Shown here: in pieces, positions 7,213 to 16,378 of the stretch
How positions within the stretch are numbered: position 1 is the first letter of the stretch
How the letters are laid out: each line of letters opens with the position of its first letter
The notes under the pieces: model-generated
What the model saw: the letters and a program-made list of their open reading frames with translations, nothing else
Databases searched by the model: none
What the model was told of the DNA's origin: nothing
Translations under genes and position numbers: made by a program
Source of the DNA: Sphingomonadales bacterium
GTDB lineage: Bacteria; Pseudomonadota; Alphaproteobacteria; Sphingomonadales; Sphingomonadaceae
Direction of reading: 5' to 3'
Assembly (NCBI GenBank): GCA_027485485.1
Contig: JAIXQY010000040.1
Span: 1-34,044, forward strand
Length of the DNA stretch: 34,044 nucleotides

Positions 7213-9411
7213 TCAATACCCCGTTGGCGCCACTGTCCGACCCAGGAACTTCAACCGCGTGATCCATGTGTGCACTTCCAGCCCTGGCGTGGCGTGAGTG
7301 GCGCCGGGATAGACCATCAGATCAAACGGCGTTCTGGCCCGTTGCAGGGCGGTCATCAGCGCGGTGGAGTTTTCGAACACCACATTGTCATCGGCCATAC
7401 CGTGGATCAGCAGCAGCGGGTCCTTGATCTTCCCGGCGTCGCCCAATGCGCCGGAGCGCTGATAGGGCCCGGCATCTTCCCTCGGGTTGCCCAGATAACG
7501 CTCGGTATAGGCGGTGTCATAAAGCTCCCAGCGGGTGACGGGCGCACCGGAAATACCGGCCGCAAACTGGCCGGGCGCGGCTTCCAACAGCTTCAGCACC
7601 ATATAGCCGCCATAGGACCAGCCGTTGACCGCCACCTTGTTGGGGCTGGCCCAGGGTTGCGCCTTGATCCAGGCCAGCGCCTGCAACTGATCCTGCACCT
7701 CAACCCCGCCCATGGCGTGGAAGATCGGTTCTTCAAAGGCCATGCCGCGATCATTGCTGCCGCGATTGTCGAGCTGAAACACCGCCCAGCCGCGGCTGAC
7801 CAGAAATTGTTCGATCGCCGCGGGAAAGCGCTTGCTGACATTGTGGGCGTGCGGCCCGCCATAAACCTGCAGCAGCACCGGGAACGGGCCAGGGCCGGCG
7901 GGCTTGAGCAGCCGCCAATCCATGGACTGGCCATCGGCGGCCGTCAGCGTGCCGAACTGCGGCACGACATGATTGGCCAGATAGGGCGCATAGGGGTGCG
8001 CAGCGTCCAGCCGGTTTTCGGCAATCCAGGCCAGGCGCTTGCCAGTTCCATCGGCCAGCCACAGCTGGGCCGGCTGGCTGGGCGTGCTGCCGGTGATGAT
8101 CAGGCGCTGCCCGGCATCATCCATCACCGCTTCGTGCCAGCCGCCGGGTGCGGTCAGCCGCTGCGGCTTGGCCCCGCTCTTGCGGAAATCGAGCGCATAG
8201 ACATGTTTTTCCAGGGTGGAATCGGCAAAGCCGGTGAACCACAGCCGGCCGCGCCTCTCGTCCACGCCCACCAATTCGTCCACCACCCAGCGGCCGCTGG
8301 TGAGCTGCTGCGCCGTGCCGCCGGCGAGGCGATAGAGGTGGCGATAGCCGCTGCGCTCACTCGCCCACAGGATGCTGCCATCCTTCAGGGCACGCAAACT
8401 GTCGTGCAGGTTGATCCAGCTCTTGGCAGTTTCGCTGGCCAGCACGCGCGCGGCACCCGTGGCGGCATCGACCGCCAAGATGTCCAGCCGCTGCTGGTTG
8501 CGTGCCAGCCGCTGAACATAGAGCGTCTTGCCATCGGCTGCCCAATCGACCCGCGCGACATAGATATCGGCCGATGCGCCCAGATCGACCTGCACCTTGC
8601 CCGAGCCATCCGGGTTGACCAGCCACAGCGACACATCGGCATTGGCCGTGCCGGCCGCCGGATAGGCCTGGGTGAACAGGCGGGTGCCATCGGCGCCGAT
8701 CGCGGCGCGGGTGACCTGTTTGACCGGGCGCTCGTCCACGCGGGTCACGGCGATGCGGCTGTCATCCGGTGCCCACCAATGGCCATCGAAGCGGCCGAGT
8801 TCTTCTTGGGCGATGAACTCGGCGACGCCCCAACTCACTTGGCTGCTGGCCTCGCCAGCGACCTGGCGGGCGGCGCCGCCGGCCAGGGGCTGCACAAACA
8901 GAGCGCCGCCCCGCACAAAGCTGGCAAAGCCGCCCTTGGGGCTGAGCCTTGCATCGGTTTCGGTTTCCGGCGTCTGGGTCAGCCGCTGCACGCTGCCGTC
9001 CAGCCCGGCGACCCAGAGATCGCCTTCCACCGGCACCAGCAGATTCTTGGCATCGGGCGCCCAGGCATAGTCGGTGATGCCCTTCACATCGGCAATGCGC
9101 TGGCGCTCGCGGTTCATGCGTTCGGCTTCCGAAAGCGCCGCACCGCTGGCGAGCTTTTCCGAATCGACCAGCATGCGGCTTTGCCCGGTGGCGGTGTCCA
9201 CCGCCCACAGATCAAAGCGGTCCTTGTCGCTGGCGCGACTTTTCAGCAGCGTCGTCAGCCGGCCGTCGGGGGAGAGCTTGAGCACGCGCGGGCGCGGCCC
9301 GGTGAGCGCGGGGGAAGCGAACACCCGCTCGAGGGTGAGCGGTTCCGCGGCGGCGTGGCTGGCCAGGGTCAACGCCAGCAGGGCAAGGCCGGTGAATAGT
9401 CTGGGCTTCAT
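7213..9411 (-). CDS. Dipeptidyl peptidase IV-type S9 family peptidase, exported
   Basis: Prolyl oligopeptidase-family serine peptidase that probably cleaves X-Pro or X-Ala dipeptides from peptide N-termini. Of 732 residues, the first 22 form a clear signal peptide (hydrophobic LFTGLALLALTLASHAAA), so it acts in the periplasm or at the outer membrane. An N-terminal beta-propeller domain (about 35-480) contains AEFIAQEELGRFDGHWW with the Glu pair 203-204 that in DPP IV binds the substrate amino terminus. The C-terminal alpha/beta-hydrolase domain has the triad Ser599 (GWSYGGYM), Asp674 (GMADDNVVFENS) and His706 (GATHATPG). The Glu pair plus ADDN context favour DPP IV over acylaminoacyl peptidase. 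It is monocistronic, with convergent rpoZ behind it and divergent rne ahead. Confidence 0.93.
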   Translation of the reverse strand: MKPRLFTGLALLALTLASHAAAEPLTLERVFASPALTGPRPRVLKLSPDGRLTTLLKSRASDKDRFDLWAVDTATGQSRMLVDSEKLASGAALSEAERMNRERQRIADVKGITDYAWAPDAKNLLVPVEGDLWVAGLDGSVQRLTQTPETETDARLSPKGGFASFVRGGALFVQPLAGGAARQVAGEASSQVSWGVAEFIAQEELGRFDGHWWAPDDSRIAVTRVDERPVKQVTRAAIGADGTRLFTQAYPAAGTANADVSLWLVNPDGSGKVQVDLGASADIYVARVDWAADGKTLYVQRLARNQQRLDILAVDAATGAARVLASETAKSWINLHDSLRALKDGSILWASERSGYRHLYRLAGGTAQQLTSGRWVVDELVGVDERRGRLWFTGFADSTLEKHVYALDFRKSGAKPQRLTAPGGWHEAVMDDAGQRLIITGSTPSQPAQLWLADGTGKRLAWIAENRLDAAHPYAPYLANHVVPQFGTLTAADGQSMDWRLLKPAGPGPFPVLLQVYGGPHAHNVSKRFPAAIEQFLVSRGWAVFQLDNRGSNDRGMAFEEPIFHAMGGVEVQDQLQALAWIKAQPWASPNKVAVNGWSYGGYMVLKLLEAAPGQFAAGISGAPVTRWELYDTAYTERYLGNPREDAGPYQRSGALGDAGKIKDPLLLIHGMADDNVVFENSTALMTALQRARTPFDLMVYPGATHATPGLEVHTWITRLKFLGRTVAPTGY

Positions 9412-9857
9412 CTGCCGGGTGTCCTTCTTTTCAAAAAACCTTGGCGATTATTGCAACATTGCGTCAATGCCGCACCCTTGCCGCTCCGCCAAGGGCCTGC
9501 TAGCAGTGATACAACAACAGTGAAAATTGTTGCCATCGTCGGCGTGTCTGCGCTGCCGCCGCCCCATTTCGCTTTCGATCTTGGGCAGGACGGTGTTTCG
9601 CAGGATGGCTCAGACGATCCGGGCCGGGCAACTGCCGGCCAGCGACGTTCTTGATGGGATACGGATGAACAGCACGCACGCCTTGGCCGATGGGATGCCC
9701 GCTCTGCGGCGTCCGGCCAACGCTGCGGCCTACGCTAATGCCGTGCCCGCGATTTTCGTTTCACAAACCTTTGGTCGGCCCCGCGCCGGCCTTTTCATAT
9801 TGCGCCGCCCGCCCTGTGCTCAACCGAGCCGGCGGGCCTGCACCACGGAGCTTTTCA
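9412..9857. other. Divergent intergenic region (S9 peptidase / RNase E)
   Basis: This 446-bp stretch has no supported gene. It must hold the promoters for the leftward peptidase and for rne, and most of it is probably the rne leader. An 8-bp inverted repeat CCTTGGCG (9439-9446) / CGCCAAGG (9487-9494) brackets the likely peptidase promoter region, and CAACA/TGTTG arms occur at about 9513-9532. I could not fix a confident -35/-10 pair for either gene. Confidence 0.5.
9807..9837 (+). other. Hairpin immediately upstream of the rne ribosome-binding site
   Basis: GCCCGCC (9807-9813) pairs with GGCGGGC (9831-9837). An inner stem GCTC (9818-9821) pairs with GAGC (9826-9829) around an AACC loop. It ends 9 bp before GGAG (9847-9850), the Shine-Dalgarno for the rne ATG at 9858. 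RNase E of E. coli is known to control its own mRNA through 5' leader hairpins; a similar role here is inference by analogy only. Confidence 0.4.
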
Positions 9858-12386
9858 ATGTCACATCGCATGCTGATCGACGCCCGCCACCCGGAGGAAA
9901 CCCGGGTGGCCGTGGTCAATGGCCAACGCATCGAGGAATTTGATTTCGAATCGGCTGACCGGCGTCAGCTGAAGGGAAATATCTATCTGGCCAAGGTGAC
10001 GCGGGTTGAACCCTCGCTGCAGGCCGCATTCGTTGAATATGGCGGCAACCGCCACGGCTTCCTGGCCTTCAGCGAAATCCACCCGGATTATTACCAGATC
10101 CCCAAGGAAGACCGCGACGCCCTGCTGCGCGAAGAGGCTGAACTGGTTGCCGAAGAAAATGGCCATGATGACGACCATGATGACGGCGATGATGTGCAGG
10201 AAGCCGGTGGCCATCATGACGAACCATCCGAAGCCTTGCGCCGCAAGCGCATGGCACTGCGCCGCCGCTACAAGATCCAGGAGGTCATCCGTCGCCGCCA
10301 GGTGATGCTGATCCAGGTGGTGAAGGAAGAGCGTGGCTCCAAGGGCGCAGCGCTGACCACCTATCTTAGCCTGGCTGGCCGTTACTGCGTGCTGATGCCC
10401 AACACCGCACATGGCGGCGGCATTTCCCGCAAGATTTCCAACCCGGCTGACCGCAAGCGCCTGAAGCAGGTGATGGCCGATCTGCACCTGCCGAACGGCA
10501 TGGGCGCCATCGTGCGCACCGCCGGCCTGAAGCGCAGTGCCGCCGATATCCGCCGCGATTTCGATTATCTCACCCGGTTGTGGGATGAAATCCGCGAGAA
10601 GACGCTGGCCAGCCAGGCCCCGGCGCTGATCCATGAGGACAGCAGCCTGATCAAGCGGGCGATCCGCGATATCTATAACCGCGACATCGAACAGGTGCTG
10701 GTGGAAGGCCGCGGCGGCTTCGAGGCCGCGCACCGTTTCATGTCCATGCTGATGCCCACCCATTCGCCGCGAGTGGTGGAATATGAAGGCACGGTACCCT
10801 TGTTCCAGCGTTTTGGCGTGGAAGGCCAGCTGGAGGGCATGTACCAGCCGGTGGTGCAGTTGAAATCCGGCGGTTATCTGGTGATCAACCCCACCGAGGC
10901 CCTGGTGTCGATCGACATCAACTCCGGCCGCTCGACCCGTGAATATGGCATCGAGGAAACCGCCACCAAGACCAATCTGGAAGCCGCCGACGAAATCGCC
11001 CGCCAGCTGCGCCTGCGCGACATGGCCGGTTTGGTGGTGATCGATTTCATCGACATGGAAAATGGCTCCAACACCCGCAAGGTGGAAAAGGCCATGAAGG
11101 AGGCGCTGAAGAATGATCGCGCCCGCGTGCAGATCGGCCGCATCTCCAGCTTTGGCCTGATGGAAATGAGCCGGCAGCGGCTGCGCACCGGCATTTTGGA
11201 AGCCTCCACCCATGTCTGCCCGATGTGCGAAGGCACCGGCATGGTGCGTTCGGTGGCATCGGCGGCGCTGGCGGCGCTGCGCGCCCTGGAAGCCGAAGCG
11301 CTGCGCGGTCGCCACAGCGATCTGAGCCTGCGCGCCGGTGAGGAAGTGGCGGTGTATCTGCTCAACCGCAAGCGCATCGAACTGGCCGAACTGGAAGAAC
11401 TTTATGGCGTGTCGATCGTCACCCGCCCGGATGATTCGCTGATCGGCCCGAATTTCGAGATTGATGCTGGCGGCCCGCCGCCGTCGAAGCGTGTGGAGAT
11501 GAGCCCGCTGCCGCCGGTGGTGAAGCTGGCCGAGGATGAGCCCGAAGCCATCGACAGCGATGATGATGGTGACGACGGCGAAGAGCGTGCCGAACGCGGC
11601 GAGCGCGGCGATGATGGTCGCCGTGGCCGTGGCCGCCGCCGCCGCCGTGGCCGTGGCCGCCGCGAGGATGGCGAAGAACAGACCAGCGATCAGGCCGGCG
11701 ACGATGAGGAGTCGCAGGACGATGAGCGGGCCAATGATGAGCAGGGCGACGACGATGGGCGCAGCGATGCGGCCCAGGCCGATGCCGGCGATGATGAGGA
11801 TGATGCCAGCAACGACGGTGGCGACAATGGCGGCAAGCGCAAGCGGCGTCGGCGCGGCCGTCGCGGCCGTCGCGGTGGCACTGGTGATCGTGCCGGTGGA
11901 CCGGTGAACGAAGCAGCCGAAGCCGAAGACAGCGCCGAAACCGCACCGGAAGCCGTTGCAGAAGCCGTGGTGGCCGAAACCCCGGCAGAACGGCCGAAGC
12001 GCAACCGCCGCAAGAAGAGCGATGCGCCCGCGGTGGAGGCGGCCCCGGCCGAAGCGCCGGCCCCAGAACCTGAAGCGGCACCTGAAGCCGAACCCGAAGC
12101 CGCCCCGGCCAAGCCCAAGCGCAGTCGCCGCAAGGCTGCAGAAGTGCCAGCCGATGCCGTGGTTGAAGCCCCGGCGCCGGAGCCTGTTGCCGAAGCCGCG
12201 CCGGCCAAGCCCAAGCGCAGCCGCCGCAAGCCGGCCGAAGCCGAGGCTGCGCCGGTGGAAGCGGTGGCGGCTGAGCCAGTGGCGGAAGCTGCGCCCGAGC
12301 CAGCGCCAGCGGCCGCCGAACCACCCAGTGAGCCGGCCCCGCCGCCGCGCAAGGGCTGGTGGCAGCGCACCTTCGGCAACGATTGA
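9858..12386 (+). CDS. rne: Ribonuclease E/G family endoribonuclease
   Basis: Single-strand endoribonuclease central to mRNA decay and rRNA/tRNA processing. I start at ATG 9858 (842 residues) because it has GGAG 7 bp upstream and begins with the family-like MSHRMLIDARHPEETRVAVV; the longer open frame from 9690 adds unconserved sequence. The S1 domain (about 35-165) carries an acidic Asp/His-rich insert at about 97-130. The DNase I-like site has Asp353 (VSIDINSGR) and Asp396 (VVIDFIDM), spaced 43 residues as in E. coli. The Zn-link CPMC has Cys454 and Cys457. From about residue 560 the tail is disordered, alternating acidic and RGRRRRRGRGRR-like blocks, with three PKRxRRK modules. It ends in RKGWWQR, matching the GWW motif known in Caulobacter RNase E to dock PNPase. 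Confidence 0.95.
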   Translation: MSHRMLIDARHPEETRVAVVNGQRIEEFDFESADRRQLKGNIYLAKVTRVEPSLQAAFVEYGGNRHGFLAFSEIHPDYYQIPKEDRDALLREEAELVAEENGHDDDHDDGDDVQEAGGHHDEPSEALRRKRMALRRRYKIQEVIRRRQVMLIQVVKEERGSKGAALTTYLSLAGRYCVLMPNTAHGGGISRKISNPADRKRLKQVMADLHLPNGMGAIVRTAGLKRSAADIRRDFDYLTRLWDEIREKTLASQAPALIHEDSSLIKRAIRDIYNRDIEQVLVEGRGGFEAAHRFMSMLMPTHSPRVVEYEGTVPLFQRFGVEGQLEGMYQPVVQLKSGGYLVINPTEALVSIDINSGRSTREYGIEETATKTNLEAADEIARQLRLRDMAGLVVIDFIDMENGSNTRKVEKAMKEALKNDRARVQIGRISSFGLMEMSRQRLRTGILEASTHVCPMCEGTGMVRSVASAALAALRALEAEALRGRHSDLSLRAGEEVAVYLLNRKRIELAELEELYGVSIVTRPDDSLIGPNFEIDAGGPPPSKRVEMSPLPPVVKLAEDEPEAIDSDDDGDDGEERAERGERGDDGRRGRGRRRRRGRGRREDGEEQTSDQAGDDEESQDDERANDEQGDDDGRSDAAQADAGDDEDDASNDGGDNGGKRKRRRRGRRGRRGGTGDRAGGPVNEAAEAEDSAETAPEAVAEAVVAETPAERPKRNRRKKSDAPAVEAAPAEAPAPEPEAAPEAEPEAAPAKPKRSRRKAAEVPADAVVEAPAPEPVAEAAPAKPKRSRRKPAEAEAAPVEAVAAEPVAEAAPEPAPAAAEPPSEPAPPPRKGWWQRTFGND

Positions 12387-12460
12387 AGCCAAACGCCAGC
12401 TAAGCCGGCCCAAAGAAAGCCTTCCTCCACCCATGGCGTCCGATGCGGCATGGATGGCGG

Positions 12461-13243
12461 ATGGATTTTCGACCTGCTTCCGGAAACGTCATTTTGGTGG
12501 GCGCCGGCCCTGGCGCTGCTGATCTGTTGACCGTGCGCGCCGTGCGCGCACTGGCGGCGGCCGATGTGGTGGTGCTCGATGGGCTGGTCGGTGCCGATGT
12601 GCTCGATCTGATCCCGGCCCACGCCCGGCGCATCTCGGTGGCCAAGCGCCGTGCTCGCCATACGTTGCCGCAGGATCAGATCGGCCAGTTGCTGGTGGCA
12701 GAGGCCCGCGCCGGCCACACGGTGGTGCGACTGAAGGGTGGCGACCCCTTTATCTTCGGCCGTGGCGGTGAAGAGGTGGACGCCTGCATCGCCGCCGGCG
12801 TTGCGGTGGAGGTTATCCCCGGCATTTCCGCCGCCAATGGCGCTGCGGCGGCGACCCAGATGCCGCTCACCCACCGCGATCATGCCTCCATCGTCAGCTT
12901 TGTGGCGGGCGAATGCCGCGGGCTCGCCGAGCAGAATTGGGCCGGGCTGGCCGGCAAGGGCCGCACCCTGGTGATTTACATGGGTCTGGCCGGCGCGGCG
13001 CCGATTGCCGAAAAGCTGATGGCCGATGGCCTGGCGCCCGACACGCCGGTGGCGGTGATCGAACGCGCCACCCAGCCCGGCATGCGCCGCGTCAACAGCC
13101 TGCTCGCCGATCTGGCCGGTCTGGTGGCGCGCGAAGCCATCGCCTCCCCGGCGCTCATCGTGGTTGGCGATGTCGCCACGCTCGGCCTGACCAACAGTGT
13201 TGATCTTGCACAGGAAAGTGAAGCCCCATGCCCCGTATCCTGA
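12461..13243 (+). CDS. cobA: Uroporphyrinogen-III C-methyltransferase (SUMT)
   Basis: Transfers two methyl groups from SAM to uroporphyrinogen III, giving precorrin-2, the precursor of the siroheme needed by the sulfite reductase encoded two genes downstream. I use ATG 12461 (260 residues); ATG 12443 in the same frame would add six residues. The N-terminal GNVILVGAGPGAADLLTVRA and central VVRLKGGDPFIFGRGGEE motifs are both characteristic of the tetrapyrrole methylase family and of SUMT. The IPGISAANGAAA and PLTHRDHA segments complete the SAM site. There is no fused CysG dehydrogenase/ferrochelatase domain, so precorrin-2 oxidation and iron insertion must be done elsewhere. It starts 75 bp after rne and overlaps the next gene by 16 bp. 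Confidence 0.95.
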   Translation: MDFRPASGNVILVGAGPGAADLLTVRAVRALAAADVVVLDGLVGADVLDLIPAHARRISVAKRRARHTLPQDQIGQLLVAEARAGHTVVRLKGGDPFIFGRGGEEVDACIAAGVAVEVIPGISAANGAAAATQMPLTHRDHASIVSFVAGECRGLAEQNWAGLAGKGRTLVIYMGLAGAAPIAEKLMADGLAPDTPVAVIERATQPGMRRVNSLLADLAGLVAREAIASPALIVVGDVATLGLTNSVDLAQESEAPCPVS

Positions 13244-13515
13244 CCGGCAACCGCCTGGAAACCGGCGATGTCTTGTGGTGGACTGGCACAGATTGGAGCC
13301 CGTTGATCCGCGATGCCGTCGCCATCGGCGATGAAGGTGAGGCCCTGGTGGCCCAGCTTGTCGCCGCCGAACGCATCAACGATCCGGCCCTGATCGATGT
13401 GACCGGCGAACCGGGCCACTGGCTCCCCACCACCACCCGTGAGCGCGTGCGCGCCTCCGGCCCCAGCGTCCGCGCCGATCTTGCGCGCGGCAGCCTTTCG
13501 ACAGAGGTCATCTGA
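13228..13515 (+). CDS. DUF2849 family protein
   Basis: A 95-residue protein of the uncharacterised DUF2849 family. Visible features are an N-terminal beta-rich stretch (RILTGNRLETGDVLWWTG, WSPLIRDA) and a C-terminal VRADLARGSLSTEVI tail. There is no signal peptide or membrane segment, so it is probably cytoplasmic. Its start overlaps cobA by 16 bp and its TGA shares one base with the cysI ATG (TGATG). This strict coupling between siroheme synthesis and sulfite reductase suggests an accessory role in sulfite reduction. The function is not established and I do not assign one. Confidence 0.85.
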   Translation: MPRILTGNRLETGDVLWWTGTDWSPLIRDAVAIGDEGEALVAQLVAAERINDPALIDVTGEPGHWLPTTTRERVRASGPSVRADLARGSLSTEVI

Positions 13516-15155
13516 TGTACCGCTACGACCAATATGATCAGGCCATCGTTGATGCCCGTGTCGCCGAGTTCAAGGACCAGGTGGCCCGCCGGCTGCGCAA
13601 CGAGATCACCGAGGATCAGTTCAAGCCGCTGCGGCTGATGAACGGCCTCTATCTCCAGTTGCACGCCTATATGCTGCGTGTGGCCATCCCCTATGGCACG
13701 CTCTCCGGCACCCAGATGCGGATGCTGGCGCACATCGCCCGCAAATATGACCGGGATTACGGCCATTTCACCACGCGCCAGAATATCCAGTACAACTGGA
13801 TCAAGCTGGAGCAGTTTGCCGATCTGCTCGATGATCTGTCGAAGGTGGAAATGCACGCCTTCCAGACCAGCGGCAACTGCATCCGCAACATCAGTTCGGA
13901 TCAGTTCGCCGGGGCCGCCGCTGATGAAGTGGCCGATCCGCGCCCCTATGCCGAGCTGCTGCGCCAATGGTCCACGCTGCATCCGGAATTTTCCTTTCTG
14001 CCCAGGAAGTTCAAGATCGCGGTGATTGCCAGCGACACCGATCGCGCCGCCATCCAGCTGCACGATATCGGCCTGCAACTGCGCCGCAATGATGCCGGTG
14101 AACTGGGCTTCCGCGTCTATGTGGGCGGCGGCATGGGGCGCACCCCGGTGATCGGCAGCGTGGTGCGCGACTGGATCCCGGTGGGCCAGTTCCTCAGCTA
14201 TTCCGAGGCCATCCTGCGCGTTTACAACCGCTATGGCCGGCGCGACAACATCTACAAGGCGCGCATCAAGATCCTGGTGAACGAGCTTGGAATCGAAGAA
14301 TTTTCCCGCCAGGTCGAGGCCGAATGGGCCGAACTCGCCCCGCTCGGGCTTGATGCACCGCAAGCCGAATATGATCGGATCATCGCCCAGTTCGCGCCGC
14401 CCGCCTTCGATCCGGCCGCGCCAGATGATCTTGATCTGTCTGATCCCGATTTTGCCGTGTGGGTCAGCCAGAATGTCCACCCGCACAAGGCGCCGGGCTA
14501 TGCCATCGCCACCATCAGCCTGAAGCCCAAGCGCGGCATCCCCGGCGATGCCTCCTCCGCACAGATTGATGCCGTGGCCGATCTGGCGACGCGTTATGCC
14601 CATGATGAAATCCGGGTGACGCACAGCCAGAATCTGGTGCTGGCCCATGTGAAAAAGGCCGATCTTTACGCGCTTTGGCAAGGGCTTGATGCCGTTGGCC
14701 TGGCCACGCCGAACCTCGATCTGGTCAGCGATATCATCGCCTGCCCCGGCATGGATTATTGCACCCTGGCCAATGCCCGTTCGATCCCGATCGCCCAGAA
14801 GATCGCCGCCAAGTTCGAGGATCTGGAAACCCAGCGCGACATTGGCGAGCTGAAGATCAAGGTGAGCGGCTGCATCAACGGCTGCGGCCATCACCATGCC
14901 GGCCATATCGGCATCCTCGGCGTCGACAAGAAGGGCGAGGAAGCCTATCAGCTGCTGCTCGGCGGATCGGGCGCGGAAGACACGTCGCTGGCCAAGATCC
15001 TCGGTCCCGGCTTTGATGAAAATGGCATCGTCGTCGCGGTGGAAAAGCTCATCGCCTTCTATCGCGGTGCCCGCAGCGGGCCGGACGAGCGCTTCCTCGA
15101 CACCTATCGCCGCCTTGGCCCCGCACCCTTCAAGGATGCTGTTTATGCTGGATAA
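13515..15155 (+). CDS. cysI: Siroheme-dependent sulfite (nitrite) reductase hemoprotein
   Basis: Reduces sulfite to sulfide by six electrons on a coupled siroheme-[4Fe-4S] centre. The 546-residue length fits the family. It has two ferredoxin-like half-domains and the two cysteine clusters that hold the cofactor: Cys410 and Cys416 (CPGMDYC) and Cys453 and Cys457 (CINGC). The substrate-side arginine/lysine motif TRQNIQ is at about residues 90-95. Neighbours cobA and cysH argue for assimilatory sulfite reduction rather than nitrite reduction, though the two cannot be separated by sequence reading alone. No CysJ flavoprotein is adjacent, so electrons may come from ferredoxin or an unlinked reductase. 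The stop lies inside the next gene (11-bp overlap). Confidence 0.94.
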   Translation: MYRYDQYDQAIVDARVAEFKDQVARRLRNEITEDQFKPLRLMNGLYLQLHAYMLRVAIPYGTLSGTQMRMLAHIARKYDRDYGHFTTRQNIQYNWIKLEQFADLLDDLSKVEMHAFQTSGNCIRNISSDQFAGAAADEVADPRPYAELLRQWSTLHPEFSFLPRKFKIAVIASDTDRAAIQLHDIGLQLRRNDAGELGFRVYVGGGMGRTPVIGSVVRDWIPVGQFLSYSEAILRVYNRYGRRDNIYKARIKILVNELGIEEFSRQVEAEWAELAPLGLDAPQAEYDRIIAQFAPPAFDPAAPDDLDLSDPDFAVWVSQNVHPHKAPGYAIATISLKPKRGIPGDASSAQIDAVADLATRYAHDEIRVTHSQNLVLAHVKKADLYALWQGLDAVGLATPNLDLVSDIIACPGMDYCTLANARSIPIAQKIAAKFEDLETQRDIGELKIKVSGCINGCGHHHAGHIGILGVDKKGEEAYQLLLGGSGAEDTSLAKILGPGFDENGIVVAVEKLIAFYRGARSGPDERFLDTYRRLGPAPFKDAVYAG

Positions 15156-15630
15156 TCAGGACCAACAGGCCGTGGCTGGTGCCGCCGCCCCGGCGCTGGA
15201 CGATGCGCCGGCGCGGCTGCGTTTCCGCGACGATGCGCCGTTTGAAAGCCCGATTGCCCCGCTGGCGGATTTCCTTGCGGGCGGCAATTTCGCCGCCGTG
15301 CGGATCGATCCGGGCGAGGATGTGCGCACCCTGCTGCCCCATCTTGGCCGGTTGAAGCTGGTGGAAATCGCCTTTCCCAAGTTCCGCGATGGCCGCGGCT
15401 ATAGCTCAGCCCGCATCCTGCGCGAAGCGGGATTTGTGGGCGAAATCAGGGCAGTGGGCGATGTGCTGGTGGATCAGCTCGGCTTCATGCGCCGGGTGGG
15501 GTTTGACAGTTTCGCGCCCAACCGGCCGCTGGATCCGGCAGTGGTGGCGGCCACGCTGGCGCGCTTCCCTCATGTCTATATGAAGGCCGCCGATGGGCTG
15601 GCGCCGGTGTGGGCGCTGCGGCATGGCTGA
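15145..15630 (+). CDS. DUF934 family protein, sulfite-reduction accessory
   Basis: A 161-residue member of DUF934, usually annotated as an oxidoreductase probably involved in sulfite reduction. The family block is clear at about residues 75-130: VEIAFPKFRDGRGYSSARILREAG, then GEIRAVGDVLVDQLGFMRRVGFDSF. I start at ATG 15145 with AAGGA 8 bp upstream; ATG 15136 in the same frame is possible. It overlaps cysI by 11 bp and cysH by 8 bp, so translation of all three is coupled. The N-terminal 45 residues are Ala-rich and probably flexible. The biochemical function is not established for the family. Confidence 0.88.
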   Translation: MLDNQDQQAVAGAAAPALDDAPARLRFRDDAPFESPIAPLADFLAGGNFAAVRIDPGEDVRTLLPHLGRLKLVEIAFPKFRDGRGYSSARILREAGFVGEIRAVGDVLVDQLGFMRRVGFDSFAPNRPLDPAVVAATLARFPHVYMKAADGLAPVWALRHG

Positions 15631-16378
15631 AGCCGGAGCCGTGTCTGATCCTGCGGCACGCGCCGTTGATGTGATCAGCACGGCGCCGGCTTTCACTTCG
15701 GCCGATGTGGCCCGGCTCACCGCCCATTATGCCGGGGTGCCGACCGAGGCCATGCTGGCCGATCTGCTGCGCGGCGAACTCCACGGCCGGGTGGCGCTGG
15801 TGTCGTCGTTCGGCACCGAATCGGCGGTGCTGCTCGATCTGGTGGCGGCGGTTGATCGCGCTATCCCATTGATTTTCATCAACACCCAGAAGATGTTCGG
15901 CGAAACCCTGGCCTATCGTGACAGTCTGGCAGAGCATCTGGGCTTCACCGATTTGCGGGTGTTCCGCCCCGATCCGCACCAGCTGGCCGCGCGGGATGCC
16001 AAGGGCTTGCGCTGGGGTTATGATCCCGATGGCTGCTGCGGTCTGCGCAAGGTGGAGCCGCTGGCCCGGGCGCTGGCGCCGTTCGATGCCTGGATTTCCG
16101 GCCGCAAGGGCTTTCAGTCCGGCCGCGCCGGCCTGCCCCGGTTCGAGCTGGATGCCGGCCGCCTGAAGATCAACCCGCTCGCCGATTGGGACAAGGCCCG
16201 CATCGACGCGCATTTCACCGCCCGCGACCTGCCCCGCCACCCGCTGGAAGCCGCCGGCTATCCCTCCATCGGCTGCCAGCCCTGCACCAGCCAGGCCCAA
16301 CCCGGCGAAGACCCCCGCGCCGGCCGCTGGCGCCACTGGGACAAGACCGAGTGCGGCATCCACCAACCGGCGTTTTGA
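15623..16378 (+). CDS. cysH: Phosphoadenylyl/adenylyl-sulfate reductase
   Basis: Reduces activated sulfate (APS or PAPS) to sulfite with thioredoxin or glutathione, feeding the sulfite reductase upstream in the operon. I use ATG 15623 (251 residues). The ATP-pyrophosphatase-like fold is seen in LVSSFGTESAVLLDLVA and FINTQKMFGETLAYRD. The cysteine pairs Cys138-Cys139 (CCGLRKVEPL) and Cys218/Cys221 (CQPC) are the [4Fe-4S] ligands of the APS-reductase type, and the catalytic cysteine is Cys244 in ECGIH near the C-terminus. Their presence favours APS as the substrate over the cluster-free E. coli PAPS type. It is the last gene of the operon; no strong terminator follows. Confidence 0.94.
   Translation: MAEAGAVSDPAARAVDVISTAPAFTSADVARLTAHYAGVPTEAMLADLLRGELHGRVALVSSFGTESAVLLDLVAAVDRAIPLIFINTQKMFGETLAYRDSLAEHLGFTDLRVFRPDPHQLAARDAKGLRWGYDPDGCCGLRKVEPLARALAPFDAWISGRKGFQSGRAGLPRFELDAGRLKINPLADWDKARIDAHFTARDLPRHPLEAAGYPSIGCQPCTSQAQPGEDPRAGRWRHWDKTECGIHQPAF

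Noticed and set aside
9861-12434. Minus-strand open frame of 857 codons opposite RNase E
   Set aside because: Shadow frame; the hydrophobic stretches that resemble membrane segments mirror the Asp/Arg-rich coding of the RNase E tail.
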